From Erigeron canadensis (lineage: Eukaryota > Streptophyta > Magnoliopsida > Asterales > Asteraceae), in NCBI RefSeq assembly GCF_010389155.1, contig NC_057763.1, forward strand, positions 32,904,645 to 32,968,644: a DNA stretch of 64,000 bases. The letters run 5' to 3'. A program made the translations under genes and the position numbers. How positions within the stretch are numbered: the first letter of the stretch is position 1; every line of letters begins with the position of its first letter. The notes beneath the pieces are model-generated. The model saw only the letters and a program-made list of their open reading frames with translations. It did no database searches and was not told where the DNA came from. Below are positions 12,690 through 25,642 of the stretch, one piece after another.

Positions 12690-13063
12690 GAATTTTTTAT
12701 TGTTAGGATTCGTGCGAAAATTAATTTTGAGAAGTTTGGTGGTGGTTTCGTGGTATAATTCGAAGAAACGAGTGAGATATCGGTATTCTAAGTTTTCCGA
12801 CGAAAGTCAGCCGGAAAAGATGAAGATGATGACAACAAAAAAGTAAATTTTAGTTTTTGTCCCTGAATTTGTTATTTTTTGCAGTTTCAGTCCTTCATGT
12901 GTTTTGCACGTGTCCGACTTAACGGCTGAAACTTAACGACGTTTGGCGAGGGACGATGATTGAAAAAATCTGCCAACTTTAAGGTCAAAATTGTAATTTT
13001 TTCACTTAAGTGACGAAAAGTGAAAAACGTGCCAACTTCAGGAACGAAAAGTGTAATTTGATT
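12690..13063 (-). repeat. Right terminal inverted repeat of the MULE
   Basis: Reverse-complement partner of 9384-9760, with the element tip at 13063 next to the TATTATATA duplication at 13064-13072. Confidence 0.8.
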
Positions 13064-13072
13064 TATTATATA

Positions 13073-15356
13073 AGAGATAATTTTTATTATTTAAATAAAT
13101 GATTAATATTTTCATTAAACATGTGAAGGGTTATTTCCTATTTTATTTATATATGACATCATAGTTAGATAAAAAGTTTTTTAAGGTGAAATATGTATTT
13201 GCTACATCAAAAACTTTCTAAAAATACTTATAAAAACAATCTTGTTTTATTATATATAGAGATAGAGATAGAGATAGAGATATTGTAGATAAATAATCAA
13301 AATGATGCAAGTTGCAAATCTAACTTGTTTGTTTTCTATGAACTTATATAGTTATGTTTATAATAAACGATAAAATAATTATAAAGCAAATAATACAAAA
13401 ACGTTAATTTAAAATTCTTTGTATTAAGCTATGTATAAACACTTAGTACGATATATTCATACATGTATACATGATAATATTAGTACAAGACATACAGGTA
13501 TCAATAATACTCAAAATATGTCTAAGAGATACCATGTTTTTTTACCTTTGCTCTCTGTATATGGAGTCATTAAGCTAGTTGGGAAGATCCGACGATTCAT
13601 GCAACAACATTAGTTGAATTTACATTAAGTTATGTATAAAACTTAAGAAGTACGATAAATTAATACATAATAATATTAGTCCAAGAGATAAAGGTACTAA
13701 CGACACTCAACATATGTCCAGAAGCAGAGGCGGAACCAGGATTTTACTTTGAGGAAAGCTCAACCGTATTTCTTTCCCATCGTTGGATACAATATAATAT
13801 GAAAGACATAATTATTTAATAAAATGTTAGTAAAATACAATTTTATTGCAATAGTTTACTTTTATGAACCAAATGTAAAGGTTTTACTTGAACAGTCATG
13901 GCTAAAAAGATACATTTATAGATTGGGGGTGGCTTACTTCAAAAAAAACCTTTGTATTAATTTGCTATGAGCTAGTCTTGCAATGAAAAACATAAATGGT
14001 TGACGGGGCTAAGCAACTCCCAGTCCCCTGTTAGCTCCATCCCTATTCAAAAGATGTCATCTTTTGACTTTTGAGTTTCTCAAAGTAATTAAGCTCTTAA
14101 AAATATCCAAGGATTCATACACAATATTATTAAATTAAATTTACATGTTAAGTTTGGACAATCTTATTTCTTTTCTATAAAAAAAAATACTTATAATACT
14201 CATACTCATAGTTGTAAAAGTCAAGATATTTGTATATACTACATAATATTGTATAATTATATATATGTGATGTATTTATAAACCAAATATAAATTGATTA
14301 TTTTAATACATTACCAAAATATCACATATTCGAAACTTTTAAGTCATAAACTTATAGTTTATCTCCAAATTCGTACTAAAAGAATAAAAAAAATACATAT
14401 ATAACATACAAAATAATGTCACCATAAATATGATATATATAATATATAATCAAACTACAACGATCATAAGTTTGTGACTCATATTGACTCGTTCCAAATT
14501 TATACCGCGACTCGTAAGAGTCAGGAAAAAAAAGAGTCACACAACGAGTCGCTTCATTTTCGGTGTAAATCGACTTGACTCATAAAAGTCGACTCGTGAC
14601 TCGTAAGAATCTAAGAACTATGCTCATACTAATTATATTCCCACCCGTTGCCACTATTACCATCATCGTGACCACTACCACCATAACTACCATCACCGGT
14701 CATATTTCATTGTTGTCACCATCATTCCGTCGTATTGTGCGGATATGTCAATAAATACGTGTAAAATAAAGATACCTTATCAAAAGCCGGACATTTAATT
14801 TGTTGATCTTTTTCTGACCCACTGTCACTGCCATCCAAAAAGCTTCTCTTTCTAGTAGGCCCTCAAATTAATAATGACTTCTCTAAAATCCCTCTCTTCT
14901 CTTTTCTTAATTTTACTGTTCACAATCACCACAAAACCACTAAAACACATATATACACAATCCCAGTTTTTGCCCTCTGTAAAAACTTGTACTATCTATA
15001 TACAGGTAGTCTATGTTTCATAAAGCCTGTATATGTAAAAAGATGGGTTAGTCTACATTTCAGTTCATTTAGGTTTTATGGAGCTGTACTTTTCCAGGTC
15101 TTGTTAAAACTTTAATTTTCTTTGTGGTGGCATTGTCATATATATGACAGCAGCCTTCATTCAATAGTTATTATGCAACCAGAAATATTATACTAATAGG
15201 CGGCAGCATTTTAAACACTGTTACATTCTTGTTACCCTCTTTTATCATTATCAATTATTGTTATGTTATTTTTGTTCATTTTCTAAAATAAATACTTTGT
15301 CATTTGAACAAAGTGGCTGCATTTGTTCTGAATATGCACACAATTTGTAAGAACAA
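13073..15356. other. Intergenic, upstream of the TCP gene
   Basis: AT-rich. It holds a short TAGAGA tandem at about 13257-13281, a possible decayed element at 13725-14045 (GGCGGAACCAGGATTTT at the left against GGGATGGAGCTAACAGG on the opposite strand at the right), and GACTCGT/ACGAGTC words at 14480-14610. The last ~400 bases should contain the TCP4-like promoter and leader. No other gene seen. Confidence 0.5.
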
Positions 15357-16424
15357 ATGGAAGACAATTATCACTATAACCATTACCAAAAACTTCAAGA
15401 AAAAGCAACAAGTAAATCAAAGCGAGTGGGATTAAGGAGCAACGTAGTAAGTGGTGTTGGGGAAATAGTACAAGTAGAAGGTGGCCACATTGTACGGGCC
15501 ACCGGGCGGAAAGACAGACACAGCAAAGTTTGTACTGCAAAAGGCACAAGAGACCGCCGTGTCCGGCTTTCCGCCCACACAGCTATACAGTTTTATGATG
15601 TACAAGATCGGTTGGGATATGACAGGCCAAGTAAAGCTGTTGACTGGCTTATCAATAAAGCTAAATCCGCCATTGATGAACTTGCTGAGCTTCCACCATG
15701 GAAACCTACTTATGATTCAGTTTTGAATTTTGAGCGTAACCCAGATGAGGAAATTGTTGATACTCAAATGGGTAACGCTCAAAATTCAAACTTTTTTCCT
15801 GAATCTTTTGATAATATAAAATCTTTTTTTCCTACGGGTGGTTCTTCTTCTGCAGCTCCGTCCACACAAAATAATAATAATTATTTTCCACAGTCGGAGC
15901 TGCTTTCAAGAACCACTAATCATCATCATCAGAATCAAGATCTCAAGCTGTCCTTACAATCACTTCAAGATCCTGTTCTTCAACAACACCACCAGCAACC
16001 GCCGCCGCCACATACTGAGCAAGTCAATAGTATGTTTTTTGACGGTGGTGGTTGGTTGGAGAATAATGGGTTTGTATTTGCTTCGCCACCGCCGCCGCCG
16101 CCACAAACGCCGTTTCTGCAGCCTTTGTTGTTCGGCCAAAATCAAACAACAAACAATCAAATGTTGTTAAATTATATTTCTCAGAGGGGACCCCTTCAGT
16201 CCAGCAACACACCTCCGGTTCGTGCTTGGGTCGACCCGCTTCCATCTTCGGGTGCGGGTACTGATCAACACCAAACCCTGGCTTTTCATCATCCGTCTCC
16301 CATGCCCGGATTTACTTCGGGCATAGGCGGCTTTTATATCCCTGCACGAATCCAAGGTGATAATGAGGAACATGACGGATTATCTGACAAGCCGTCCTCT
16401 GCTTCCTCCGATTCTCGCCATTGA
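15357..16424 (+). CDS. TCP4: TCP4-like CIN-class transcription factor, miR319 target
   Basis: Intronless 355-residue protein. The TCP basic helix-loop-helix domain spans about residues 50-112: basic stretch [19 protein letters not shown], helix 1 [16 protein letters not shown], helix 2 [20 protein letters not shown]. The full-length basic region marks class II. No arginine-rich R domain is seen, which favours the TCP3/4/10 branch over TCP2/24. The middle is low-complexity (poly-N, HH, PPPPP). The C terminus has FYIPARIQG and DKPSSASS, typical of TCP4 orthologues. A miR319 site encodes RGPLQSS. In Arabidopsis these factors act in the nucleus on GGACCA-type sites to restrain leaf-margin proliferation and promote differentiation and jasmonate synthesis. 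One T stands where many relatives have P (AKGTRDRR). The start is the first ATG before the conserved [12 protein letters not shown] block. Confidence 0.94.
   Translation: MEDNYHYNHYQKLQEKATSKSKRVGLRSNVVSGVGEIVQVEGGHIVRATGRKDRHSKVCTAKGTRDRRVRLSAHTAIQFYDVQDRLGYDRPSKAVDWLINKAKSAIDELAELPPWKPTYDSVLNFERNPDEEIVDTQMGNAQNSNFFPESFDNIKSFFPTGGSSSAAPSTQNNNNYFPQSELLSRTTNHHHQNQDLKLSLQSLQDPVLQQHHQQPPPPHTEQVNSMFFDGGGWLENNGFVFASPPPPPPQTPFLQPLLFGQNQTTNNQMLLNYISQRGPLQSSNTPPVRAWVDPLPSSGAGTDQHQTLAFHHPSPMPGFTSGIGGFYIPARIQGDNEEHDGLSDKPSSASSDSRH
16184..16204 (+). promoter_or_regulatory. miR319 target site in the TCP4-like mRNA
   Basis: The stretch GAGGGGACCCCTTCAGTCCA plus the next G is complementary to miR319, with mismatches confined to the ends and the known central tolerance region; the TTCAGTCC half pairs perfectly. 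The same place in the frame (RGPLQSS) carries the site in Arabidopsis TCP3/4. Cleavage or translational repression by miR319 is therefore expected. Confidence 0.9.
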
Positions 16425-18403
16425 TTCATTGACATGTTTTCATAGTCATCTCTCCAAAGGTCAGCTAACTGCTTCAACAAATTATTGCTAAAATAAACTG
16501 CCTAATTACTTGTTATATATATATATATATTTGGTTTTAAGGGTGTTTGGGATTTGCTGTCCAAAGTACTACTCTAGTTATCTAATTACATGGCCTGACT
16601 TACTATTAATATCCATCATTTGTTGAGCTTAATTCCGTTTAATACTTTGTTTGTTTATTTTCTATCCACTGATCGAGCTGAGTTTGAAGTTTGAGTTTCT
16701 CTCTTTTACAAGCTCCAGCTGAATATTAACTCATTTCATGAGTTGGAGCTCGCATAAGCTCATTTATCCTTGAGTATTCTGTTTATATCCAATTAATACA
16801 TAAAAGGTTTTAAAAGACAAAGCTCATTTTTCTAAATTGCGTTTTAATTAACTATTTTTCTTATGTTGTTAGTTGCTCAACTCGTTATTACAGTTATGTT
16901 ACATAAATGGACGAGGTTTTCCCTATTTAGGTAATATCCTGGAGGGTGTGTCTGACTCATATGTACAAAGCCTCACTGAGGTATCCCGTGAATGTTTTCA
17001 AACCCTTCCGAGGCCATCCTATCATGAAATACCTAGTGAGGTTACGAGACCTCTTGTAAAGATCTTAGGAAGTCAGAATGTTGACCACCAGTGTTAAATT
17101 TTTCGGTTTAGAAAAAAAGTATAGTGTAAATATAGAGAGTGCACGCTGTATAGGTATTAAAAAGAATATTGCACAGTTGCAGACCCTGATACGATTTTCT
17201 AAATCCGCCACTGACTAGACCACATTGGAGGTGGTTTGTTACTCCTAAGTTACATGATTAAATATAATCAAATATACATTTGTGAAAAATGAGTTTGGCT
17301 TAATCTTAACGGTTTATCTGATTATTTCAATATATAATAAGCAGTTTCGATGAGCAATTTCAGACACCCCCTATGTTGTTTTGCATCTCAATCTAATTTC
17401 CATGAGAATTTGATAATAATTACAGGGAAAGTTAGCTGCTTTTCAGTAGATGAGAGGTGCTCCAAAAGTGTCAATATGTTGAATCCAATGGCTGCTACAC
17501 AGTGAGAAGAACAAATCTGAGTGTGATTTTCAGGTTTTTCAATCACATTTAGTATCTGCTTTTACATCATGATTTGGATTTTATGTCGAACTTGAGCTAT
17601 TTGTTGAGCTCTAGACTCTGATTGGATTACATTTTAGTATGTTTTATGTTTTTAGACTATGATTGTCAATTATCAATGTTTCCTTGTATTGTGCTTTTGG
17701 TCTTTCTCTAATCCCTTAAATTAAAATAAATTAGTATTACCCGGAATTGGTTGAATTCGACATGTTTGAAGCCATGAAAGGGAAAATTGGGAAAGAAAAA
17801 ACAATATATCTCATGACACTATGTTGTATGGTCCAAAATATTGATTTGGTAGTGTCGACTGGAATTGCAACAATGTATTTCCTACTTTCCTTTTCATTCG
17901 CGACAACTCCTCTATAATATCAAAAATGATGGTGAAGTTGGATTAGTTTTGATCGAAAGCATACAAAAATGTGATCAAGAACATATGGACGAGTCTAATT
18001 TCACCGTTCGTATATACATTGTCGGGGAAACAAGTCGTTTTCATGTCTTCTAGTTGGCAATTCATGTTTGGTTCTGTTCAGTTTTCATAGAAGATTTTTA
18101 ATCTTGGACGACCCATGTGCCATTCTTTCAATTTTGGGTAAGCTCTCTTTTGTCATGATTTTTATGGTAAATCAAACTCTAGAAAGCTTACCAGTGTAGT
18201 ACCATTTATGCTGATGTTATAAAACTAGATCATTTGGTCTTTTACCAAAAGCCCTTGTTACTATATAAAAAAGTTCTGAATCTGATTTTCTTGGTAACTT
18301 ATAAAAGAGTGCTTTCCAAGTTCGTATGTATAGGTCAAGTATGTCATTAGAGACAAAACTTTCATGAGACAAAACTTGCAAACCAAACATGGAGTGTGTG
18401 ATT
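16425..18403. other. Intergenic, downstream of the TCP gene
   Basis: The first ~150 bases should be 3' UTR. A (TA)n run sits at about 16511-16530. No credible coding frame; short open frames here are chance. Confidence 0.5.
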
Positions 18404-18750
18404 GTGTTTTTTTAAGGGATTAATCACTGGATGATCAATGTACTTTTTTTACATGATTATCCAATAAATTAGAATAATGATGTGTAACACCTTGTAAATT
18501 TTGTGTACATGGTTGACCAAAACGACCTGTATTGCCAGTTACACTCTATTGAGCTGATGTGGCAAGTTATCTGGTGTTTTTTTAAGGGATTAATCACTAG
18601 ATGATCAATGTATTTTTTTTACATGGTTGCCCAATAAACTAAAATATTGATGTATAACACGCACAAACTTGTAAATTTTGTACATCGTTGACCAAAACGA
18701 CCTGCTATTGCCGGTTACACTCTATTGAGCTGACGTGGCAAGTTAGTTGG
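18404..18750 (+). repeat. 170-bp direct tandem duplication
   Basis: Unit 1 (18404-18573) and unit 2 (18574 to about 18750) both run from GTGTTTTTTTAAGGGATTAA through TTGACCAAAACGACCTG to GAGCTGA(T/C)GTGGCAAGTTA. A third, partial and more diverged copy of the middle (TACATGATTGCCCAATTTAC, AAACTTGTAAATTTT) follows to about 18870. Differences between units are scattered substitutions and small indels. Confidence 0.85.
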
Positions 18751-18870
18751 TCATGACATGACAGCTTACATGTTAAATGTATTTTTTCTTTTGTACATGA
18801 TTGCCCAATTTACTTTTTTTATAGATGAATATTATCTACAAACTTGTAAATTTTATACATGGTTAATCAA

Positions 18871-20404
18871 AAGCACATATTTTTTTTATTGATGTGTATC
18901 TAATAAATTAGTTATATATTTTTGTAAAAATTATGAACTCACTGGACTAATGAAAAGGACATGAAATCTTTTCATATTTTGTTAACTAAATACCTAAACT
19001 ATATTTGTTTCTAGTTGTAAATGAGCCAAAATTTTGAGCTATGCCCATGGTCCCTCTATCCTGCAAATCTCCTTGTCAGTTAGAATTTATTGATTTGCCT
19101 GTTAAATTTTAATTTTTTTTTTAGTTTGTGTTTTGATATAAAGAGAAAAGATGAGTTGTTATGGGATAAGGACAATTGCTACATGCTTGCTGGTACTTCT
19201 TTATTGTTGATGAAGACAACTCATTGAAACAAGAAAATGCTACCCTTTTTGTCTACATTAAAATCCCAAAAGAATTTATATCCTTTTACTTACACATATC
19301 TATGTAATTCATATTCTATTCTTTATGAGGTTCAATATTATGTGTTTATATCAAATTAGTGATAAAAATATGATACTGTATATTAACTGTGAAGTGATGT
19401 TAAAAAAAAACAAAGGGTTAAGTTAACAATAAAGTGCTATTTAGTTGAACTTTTCTAAAATTACTTTTGCTTAACTAAAAGGAGTTACTGTTTTAACTTT
19501 TAGTTAGTCGAACACTATTAAATAAATCATTTAGGTAAAACCTTAATGGTATCTTAGTGGTTCAAATCTTGAGGGGACAAGATTTTTTGACAGATTAATA
19601 GGAGGTTTTTCTCCTTCAGTAGTTCCCTATAAATTTGAATGACACCCGAAGAACATAAGTCGATAACTGGGATGAATAGGCTAGAATGTTCAAAAAAAAA
19701 TATATAAATTATTTATTTATTTCTAAATAAAGTAATGAGACTTCTTACTTGTATATTTAGGGCACATATTAAGGCACCGAGATTCATCTCAACAAATATA
19801 AAACACACAAATAGTTTTCCTGAAACAAAAAATGTCTTCGATTTTTTATTTATTCTTCAAAAGCTTCTAGATACCTAAACTAAAAATTCCGTTGATAAAA
19901 TAAAAAAGAATTAAAATGTGTTTTATATGCATATATATGGCACCATCATTTTGTGCCAAAGTTCCATGCATGCCGGAATTGATTATTTTTTTATGCATTG
20001 TTATAGTACTAGTACTAGATATTTCGATTGTTTTATGTACTAGAACTGAATTATTATAATCAAAAGGATTATTAATTTCATAAGTACTAATTTGCACAAT
20101 TTCTGAGGACATGTATATTGACAAATCGAGATAAGTTCTTCACATATTATACATTTATACTCTGTTGTATCTCCTAGCAACTTGCTAGTTTTTTATCTCA
20201 AAGTTTTTTATCTCAATGAAAATCTACTTGAATGTTCAAAAAAAAAAGTTCTTCACATATCAAGGAAGAAGGGTATGTAAGCATGAACACATTTGGATCT
20301 ACATTAAAAATTGGGTTTTCTTTTCTACTCGTAATAGATATCAAGTTTTAATCTCGTTAAAAGGTGGCATAGAATATCCCATTAGATTGGCAGAGGTACA
20401 TCTG
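18871..20404. other. Intergenic, AT-rich
   Basis: No gene found. At 19540-19690 a stretch starting GGTATCTTAGTGGTTCAAAT has a SINE-like look but no convincing box B or target duplication. Otherwise simple AT-rich sequence. Confidence 0.45.
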
Positions 20405-20502
20405 TATACTCTTATACAATTACTTACCTACTTAATTCTTAAATACAAAAATATCAACTATATACTCTTATACAATTACTTACCTACTTAATTCTTAAAT
20501 AC
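20405..20502 (+). repeat. 42-bp direct repeat, two copies
   Basis: Identical copies at 20405-20446 and 20461-20502, starting TATACTCTTATACAATTACT and ending TAATTCTTAAATAC, with 14 bases between. Confidence 0.9.
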
Positions 20503-20974
20503 CAATATAATGCAAGGATTGCAAGCAGTCATTATATATAAACTTATTAATGCAACAAAATATCCAAACAAGAGCAATTAAATTTTGTTAACAGAAAAAT
20601 CTAAATTTCTGGAAAAAATATTATTAAAAAATAAAATGAGATCCGAGTAGTGCGTTAGTGCCATTTATAAGTTCCAAGTGTTGGCTAAGTGACAAATTTT
20701 AAAGGAAGAATGCTATCTAGTAAACTATAAAGATGGCCAAGTGACCCATTTACACACACGGTTTATGTGACTTGAACATGCATAAACCTCAAATAATGCC
20801 ATTAATAAACTTAAATAAATATAAAAATATATCTGTTAATAATCGCATCCCATTCAAAGGGATTTGATTTGTGACGTACACACCAAATTAAATTTACAAA
20901 ATCAATCAAAAAACCACTCTTCACTCATGCAAGAAAACTGTGTCAGATATATTAGTTAGGCACCAAAAAGTATC

Positions 20975-23892
20975 TCAAGATGTACCATACATTGCTTTAA
21001 AAATACCTTTTGCATTACTAGTCTGAGGTTTCACTGCAACCACTATCTTTGGTGCACCATTCTTTGTTTTCTTACACGGTTTTGCACCACGTGCAACCAC
21101 CCGAGCCTCCCATGGGCATACGGCGATCCAACGCTCCTTCCAACTCCATCCCCAACTCTCTTTGCTTAGATCATAATAAGCTTGGCCAAAATAACGATTC
21201 GAGTTTGCTCTCCACTATATTTATAAAAAAAAAACAATGCACAAAGGTAGGTTAGAGAACAAATTACATACTTTTATCATCAAAATACTGTTTCTAAAGG
21301 ATAGTGGTGAGTTTGATTATCATGTTTGCGAAAAGCTAGTAAAAAAAAGGTAGTCAACTTTTTCTTTGGTAAGCTCTCTAAAAGGGAAACTGGATAACCA
21401 CTTAACAGTAATTGTTTCTCTTACTTTTTGTACTAGCCAAGGTTTGAACCTTAGACCTCCGTTTCCCAATCTTCAACTCAATGTTGATAATCACCTTGAC
21501 AAATCTTAATGCGTTTTTTAGTTAACACACTCAATTATCACTTTTAAAAAATGCTCAAAGTTTACGCAAGGTATTTATGAGCGTAATCTTCTACGTTAAC
21601 CAGAGGCCACATCAGGAAACAAACAACCTGGCATGGTCATATTTATCAGCGCTTCTACGTCTTTACTTTTGCTGGGTAACTGTTCAGATTACGTTAAAAT
21701 CGTATTTTTAAAATTTTGAAATTTATTTGAAAATGATAAAGAGACACTACCTTCTTATGGGTGAAAACAAAGATCTTAATCTTACCCAAAATATAGATTA
21801 GACCAAAATATGTATCTTCAGTGCAATTCGTACATAGTATTATGGTTTTTGTTAACTTATGCAATTATAAAAGGTTTGATGTAAACTTACTTGGTGATAG
21901 AAGGCATAGGCCATTGCTCGTTCACGTTTAATTGTGGCTTCCTCACGCTGTTGTATCCTGGACACAATCTCGTCCATCGTCTCGGGTCCACCAGACCATT
22001 CGACCTAATGACATAGAAGACGGGTTCTCATATGTAAGCGATTTTTGTAATATTAGCAAATGACAAAGAACCGCAAATTGAAATTCCTGCAGCCTACCGC
22101 AGCAATATAAATTTACCAGACTTTGGACAAAAGTTGTTTCAAGTCAACCCAAACCAGACCCATCTCAACTCCAAACAGAATTACACATTTCAACCCATTA
22201 CATAACATGCCTGACCTGCCCGCTTAACCACCTCTAATACAAGTCACATTATGAAACAATATAACTCCATTGTATGTACTTTAAAATGCAAATTTTCATA
22301 CAAAGAGAGAAAAGTAGGGTGTACCTCGAGTTCGTGAAGCTTAGACTCGACTTTCACTTGATTCTCAAGCCTCTTTTGCTTGATCCGACCTTCCGCCACC
22401 ATCCAATGGCGCCGGCTTCTGATTTCTGTTTGTATCCTGCTCCACAAATGTATTTGGTTAAGAGCAGAAGAAGCTTGCTTTGTAAGAGCATCAGCTTCAA
22501 TCAACACCTGAAATCTAGCAGTCCCTTTCAGACAACGTAGCGCTTTTCTTGCCTGCCAAATACGCATATTAGAAAATGAAACTACAATTGAAAAAAGGAA
22601 TATGAAGTATAACTTATACCCTATACGAACGATACGCAGTTTGGATTCGAGTTGCAGCAAATTCCTTTGTTCCTGTGCTTCGACCGATAACTTTTCTACT
22701 ACCAGCACGAAAACTTGATTCTCTCAGAGAAGAGTCTCTGCTTTTTGAGCCATTTGCGATCTTAAAATCTTGTTGAATATGCTGTTAGTTAAAAAGATAA
22801 AGGATGAATGTTAGGATATACTTTATACTGAAATTGTAACTATCGCATAGTTAAGGAGGCCTTGTATAACTTGTAGTTTGTATAAGTATAAAGATGATAA
22901 TGAGAAGGAAGTCAGGAACACAGGTTTAACAATATCAATTCCTTCAATAAACTTGACTTTCAAGGCCATACAGTTTACTAATATTTTCAAGTTCAAAATC
23001 AAATAAATAAAAGTAAGATATTATTGAAAACTGGATTAAGTATAATCAACTTTTATTAGTTGATAACATATACTACAAATCAAATGTAATGCCACATTGC
23101 GACTGATGTATGCTAATATAACCTGATTAGTGTTTGCCCAACTTCAAAAGACAAAGTCGCTAATTTTCCTTTTGGATGTAGTGAATAATATTCAAAGACA
23201 GATAAGAAGAAAAATTCACAACCTCATAGCAAATACCAACCATACCCACTGACTGAACTAGAGAAGAGCGCACTATTAGGTGAGTTCTCCCATTTACAAT
23301 TACCACTTTACCAGATGTGTTTTAAGCGTCCTAATGTTGAACCGTCAATTCAGTTCACCCAAAAACATAGATTACTTTCTGGCTCCGGTACTATTTACCA
23401 GGGGCAAACATGAAAAGTTCGTAATGGTTATGTGTTTGGATCAAAACATGTAATCAATAAGGATGGATCAAACGGCTTGGGCTGACACACAAACGTATTT
23501 CTGTCTGTTCCTTAAAACTTAAAAATTAGATAAATATGGTTACAAAAACAATATCATTACAAACAAACCCCATATAGAGAGATTAGTTGGGCTTCTGTAT
23601 TTGAATATGCTTTAGATGACTTACAACCCATTTGACCTGTTTTTCTTTTAGATAACTCATTTAGCTTAACCCATATGATCCGTAAAAGAAAATACATAAC
23701 CAAAATCCACCCATTAGTAAGTAAAGGGGTTGAAATAGCCACCTCTACCATTCTATAGTTGAAGAAAATGAAGATTATTGAGTTAGAATACTACAACATG
23801 TCAACATGGTATTTTACCTCTGTGTTTTTGGGTCTGTTTTCCTTCTTTCTTTTAGATCCGACTAGCCTCTTGAACCACCCACAAGCACCCAT
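20975..23892 (-). CDS. IQD: IQ67-domain calmodulin-binding protein (IQD), five coding exons
   Basis: Coding exons on the minus strand: 23892-23818, 22781-22620, 22552-22325, 22004-21891 and 21214-20975. All junctions are GT-AG in phase 0, giving 272 residues. The N terminus is MGACGWFKRLVGSKRKK, the usual basic IQD start. The IQ67 domain begins about residue 67 with AATRIQTAYRSYR and continues ARKALRCLKGTARFQVLI in the next exon; the phase-0 intron inside the IQ67 domain is a hallmark of the family. Near the C terminus, SKESWGWSWKERWIAV matches the conserved IQD tryptophan block. IQD proteins bind calmodulin and act as scaffolds on microtubules, membranes or in the nucleus during growth. At 272 residues this is one of the shorter types. 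A non-coding first exon probably lies near 24957-25050. Confidence 0.9.
21360..21510 (-). mobile_element. Possible degenerate SINE in IQD intron 4
   Basis: On the minus strand, TTATCAACATTGAGTTGAAG is followed by GGTCTAAGGTTCAAACC, which resembles a box A/box B pair of a plant SINE. Ends and target duplication are not clear. Confidence 0.4.
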
Positions 23893-24956
23893 TTGTATGG
23901 GTGAAGTTTATCAAATACCTGGCAGGAAAACATCAATATTGTCCATTAGTTTCATAAAAAGTATTCAAAGCGGTTTACTTAAATACTAATAACTGATGCA
24001 ATCTAACCAGTTTTTAATAGAGCATCAAACTGCAGGAACTTTAGTTAGCTATTATGTAAATGAATCATGATGACACAACCGTAGATATAAATGCAGTTGT
24101 AAGTTCATGTAAGCTCAACAGACCACACTAGGATCAACCCGATGATCGCAAGAAAATAAACTAACAAGATACAAGTTTCTGATCTATGTTTGACACCTCT
24201 TCCTACTTTCCTAGTATGTTAACCATATTGTGTCCAAAATATGTTAGATTAAAAAACATGATACATAAAAAAGATCATAGAATATTTTGAATCATGGTAC
24301 TTTTTTTAAAGAAAGAAAAACAACCATGGTACTAGCATGATCAATGATTAAACTATGATTAAAACCTCACAATTCACATACACTTTCAACCAAAATTCGA
24401 AAAGACGGCAACTTTAATGCCCAATCATATTACAAATAAAAATAAACATAAACCAAATGTATCACACATCATACAAAAAGCTATACACCAATTAAACAAA
24501 CTAACAAAGGAAACCCAAATCCAAACCAAGCCTTAAGGCAAAAAAAAACAAAGCTGATACAAAACTAAGGTTTAAATACAACAATTTTAAGGATACAAAA
24601 AACAGAATTATCACATAACTGTAAGCAATTATCAACATTAACAAGTGTAGCCATCATCATCATCATCAGGATCTATCAAACCAATGGAGCAAATAACAAA
24701 AAGGCAATTCATTTATAAAAAAAAATAACAACATTAACAAAGGTCATTATGATCATCATCATCAATAATGAAATACATAGCAAAAAAGGAGTGTTTTTTT
24801 GCAGTCCAATTCAAGTCTTATCAATGAAGCAAATAACAAAAAGGTGAGATTTTTATCACACCCAATTGAAGACTCATCAAACCAATGTGAAAAGGTGAGA
24901 TTTTTTTAAGACCCAGATTATAATAACAGAAAATACCAACTGGGTTTTTGGCTTAC
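23893..24956. other. Probable IQD 5' UTR intron
   Basis: AT-rich with ATC/ATG-type triplet runs (CATCATCATCATCATCAG, 24655-24670). No gene seen on either strand. Confidence 0.4.
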
Positions 24957-25050
24957 CAAAATCTTGGATGAAGAAGCTGAAGTGGGTATGAAAATAAGTA
25001 GTAACAAACAAATGAGGTGTAAATGTAGTAGGAGTGGCAAGAGAATAAGG
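24957..25050 (-). promoter_or_regulatory. Probable 5' UTR exon and start region of the IQD gene
   Basis: On the minus strand CCAAGATTTTG is followed by GTAAGCC at 24956, a good splice donor, and the coding exon begins 1.06 kb further on. The extent of the exon and the transcription start are guesses; no cDNA is available. Confidence 0.4.
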
Positions 25051-25385
25051 AAATAACTACAGTGGGCCATGGCTATTTTGTTGATAAAATTGAAAGAAAG
25101 AAAGGGAGTTTGTTTGTTAGTTTTGTTTTGTTTAGGTGAGATTCTACTTCAGAAGAAGCTGACACATCAACAGATACTCATATCTTTTCTTAACTTTGGG
25201 GATTTCAAACCAACAACAGAAAATGATACCCCATCTCTTTCTTTCCAGTTTTTTTAAAAGAAAAACTCAGAATTGTTGAGGTGCCTTTGGGTTACCCGAG
25301 TTGTGATTTTTGAGAAATTTTTTTGGAAGAGATCGGAAATATTAAACCAAACTATACTACTTTGAATTATTTATCCTATTTTATG

Positions 25386-25635
25386 CTAGCACGGTACCCG
25401 CGTTATGCGGCGGTATTCGTGGCAGCGGCGGTGTTAGTAGGTGACGACTGTAGTGGTAGAGGCGGCGTCGAGTGATATAGATAATTGATGTAAAAGTTTT
25501 TAATGTAAAGAGTTAAATTTGAGATATTTTAAAAGATTAAGGACTAATAGTGTAATATATCATTAAGGGTATTTTAGACATTTTTCCCCATATAACTTTC
25601 AACATGGGGCTATTCTTTTTATAATATAATATAGA
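25386..25635 (-). mobile_element. Small Helitron
   Basis: On the minus strand it begins TCTATATTATATTATAAAAA (25635, after host A). It ends with a hairpin-type CCGCCGCATAACGCGGGTAC and CTAG at 25386-25389. The host base after CTAG is C, not the expected T. Interior words (TTTAAAATATCTCAAATTTA) recur in the Helitron at 32387-32626. Confidence 0.6.
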
Positions 25636-25642
25636 TAAAGAA

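Larger units (their letters stand above)
9384..13063. mobile_element. Non-autonomous Mutator-like element (MULE), about 3.7 kb
   Basis: Long terminal inverted repeats face each other. The left runs from 9384 to about 9760 (starting GAGTAAATTACACTTTTC) and the right from about 12690 to 13063 (minus strand AATCAAATTACACTTTTC). They match over roughly 370 bases with scattered differences. The 9-bp word TATTATATA stands directly outside both ends (9375-9383 and 13064-13072); a 9-bp target duplication with long TIRs is the Mutator signature. No transposase reading frame is present, so it would depend on an autonomous relative. The interior holds a palindrome array, a 54-bp tandem repeat and unrecognised sequence that may be captured. 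Confidence 0.8.

Noticed and set aside
15283..16373. Minus-strand and alternate-frame ORFs across the TCP gene
   Set aside because: Overlap a conserved, intact TCP frame; codon shadows.
19540..19690. SINE candidate
   Set aside because: Box-A-like start but no box B and no target-site duplication.
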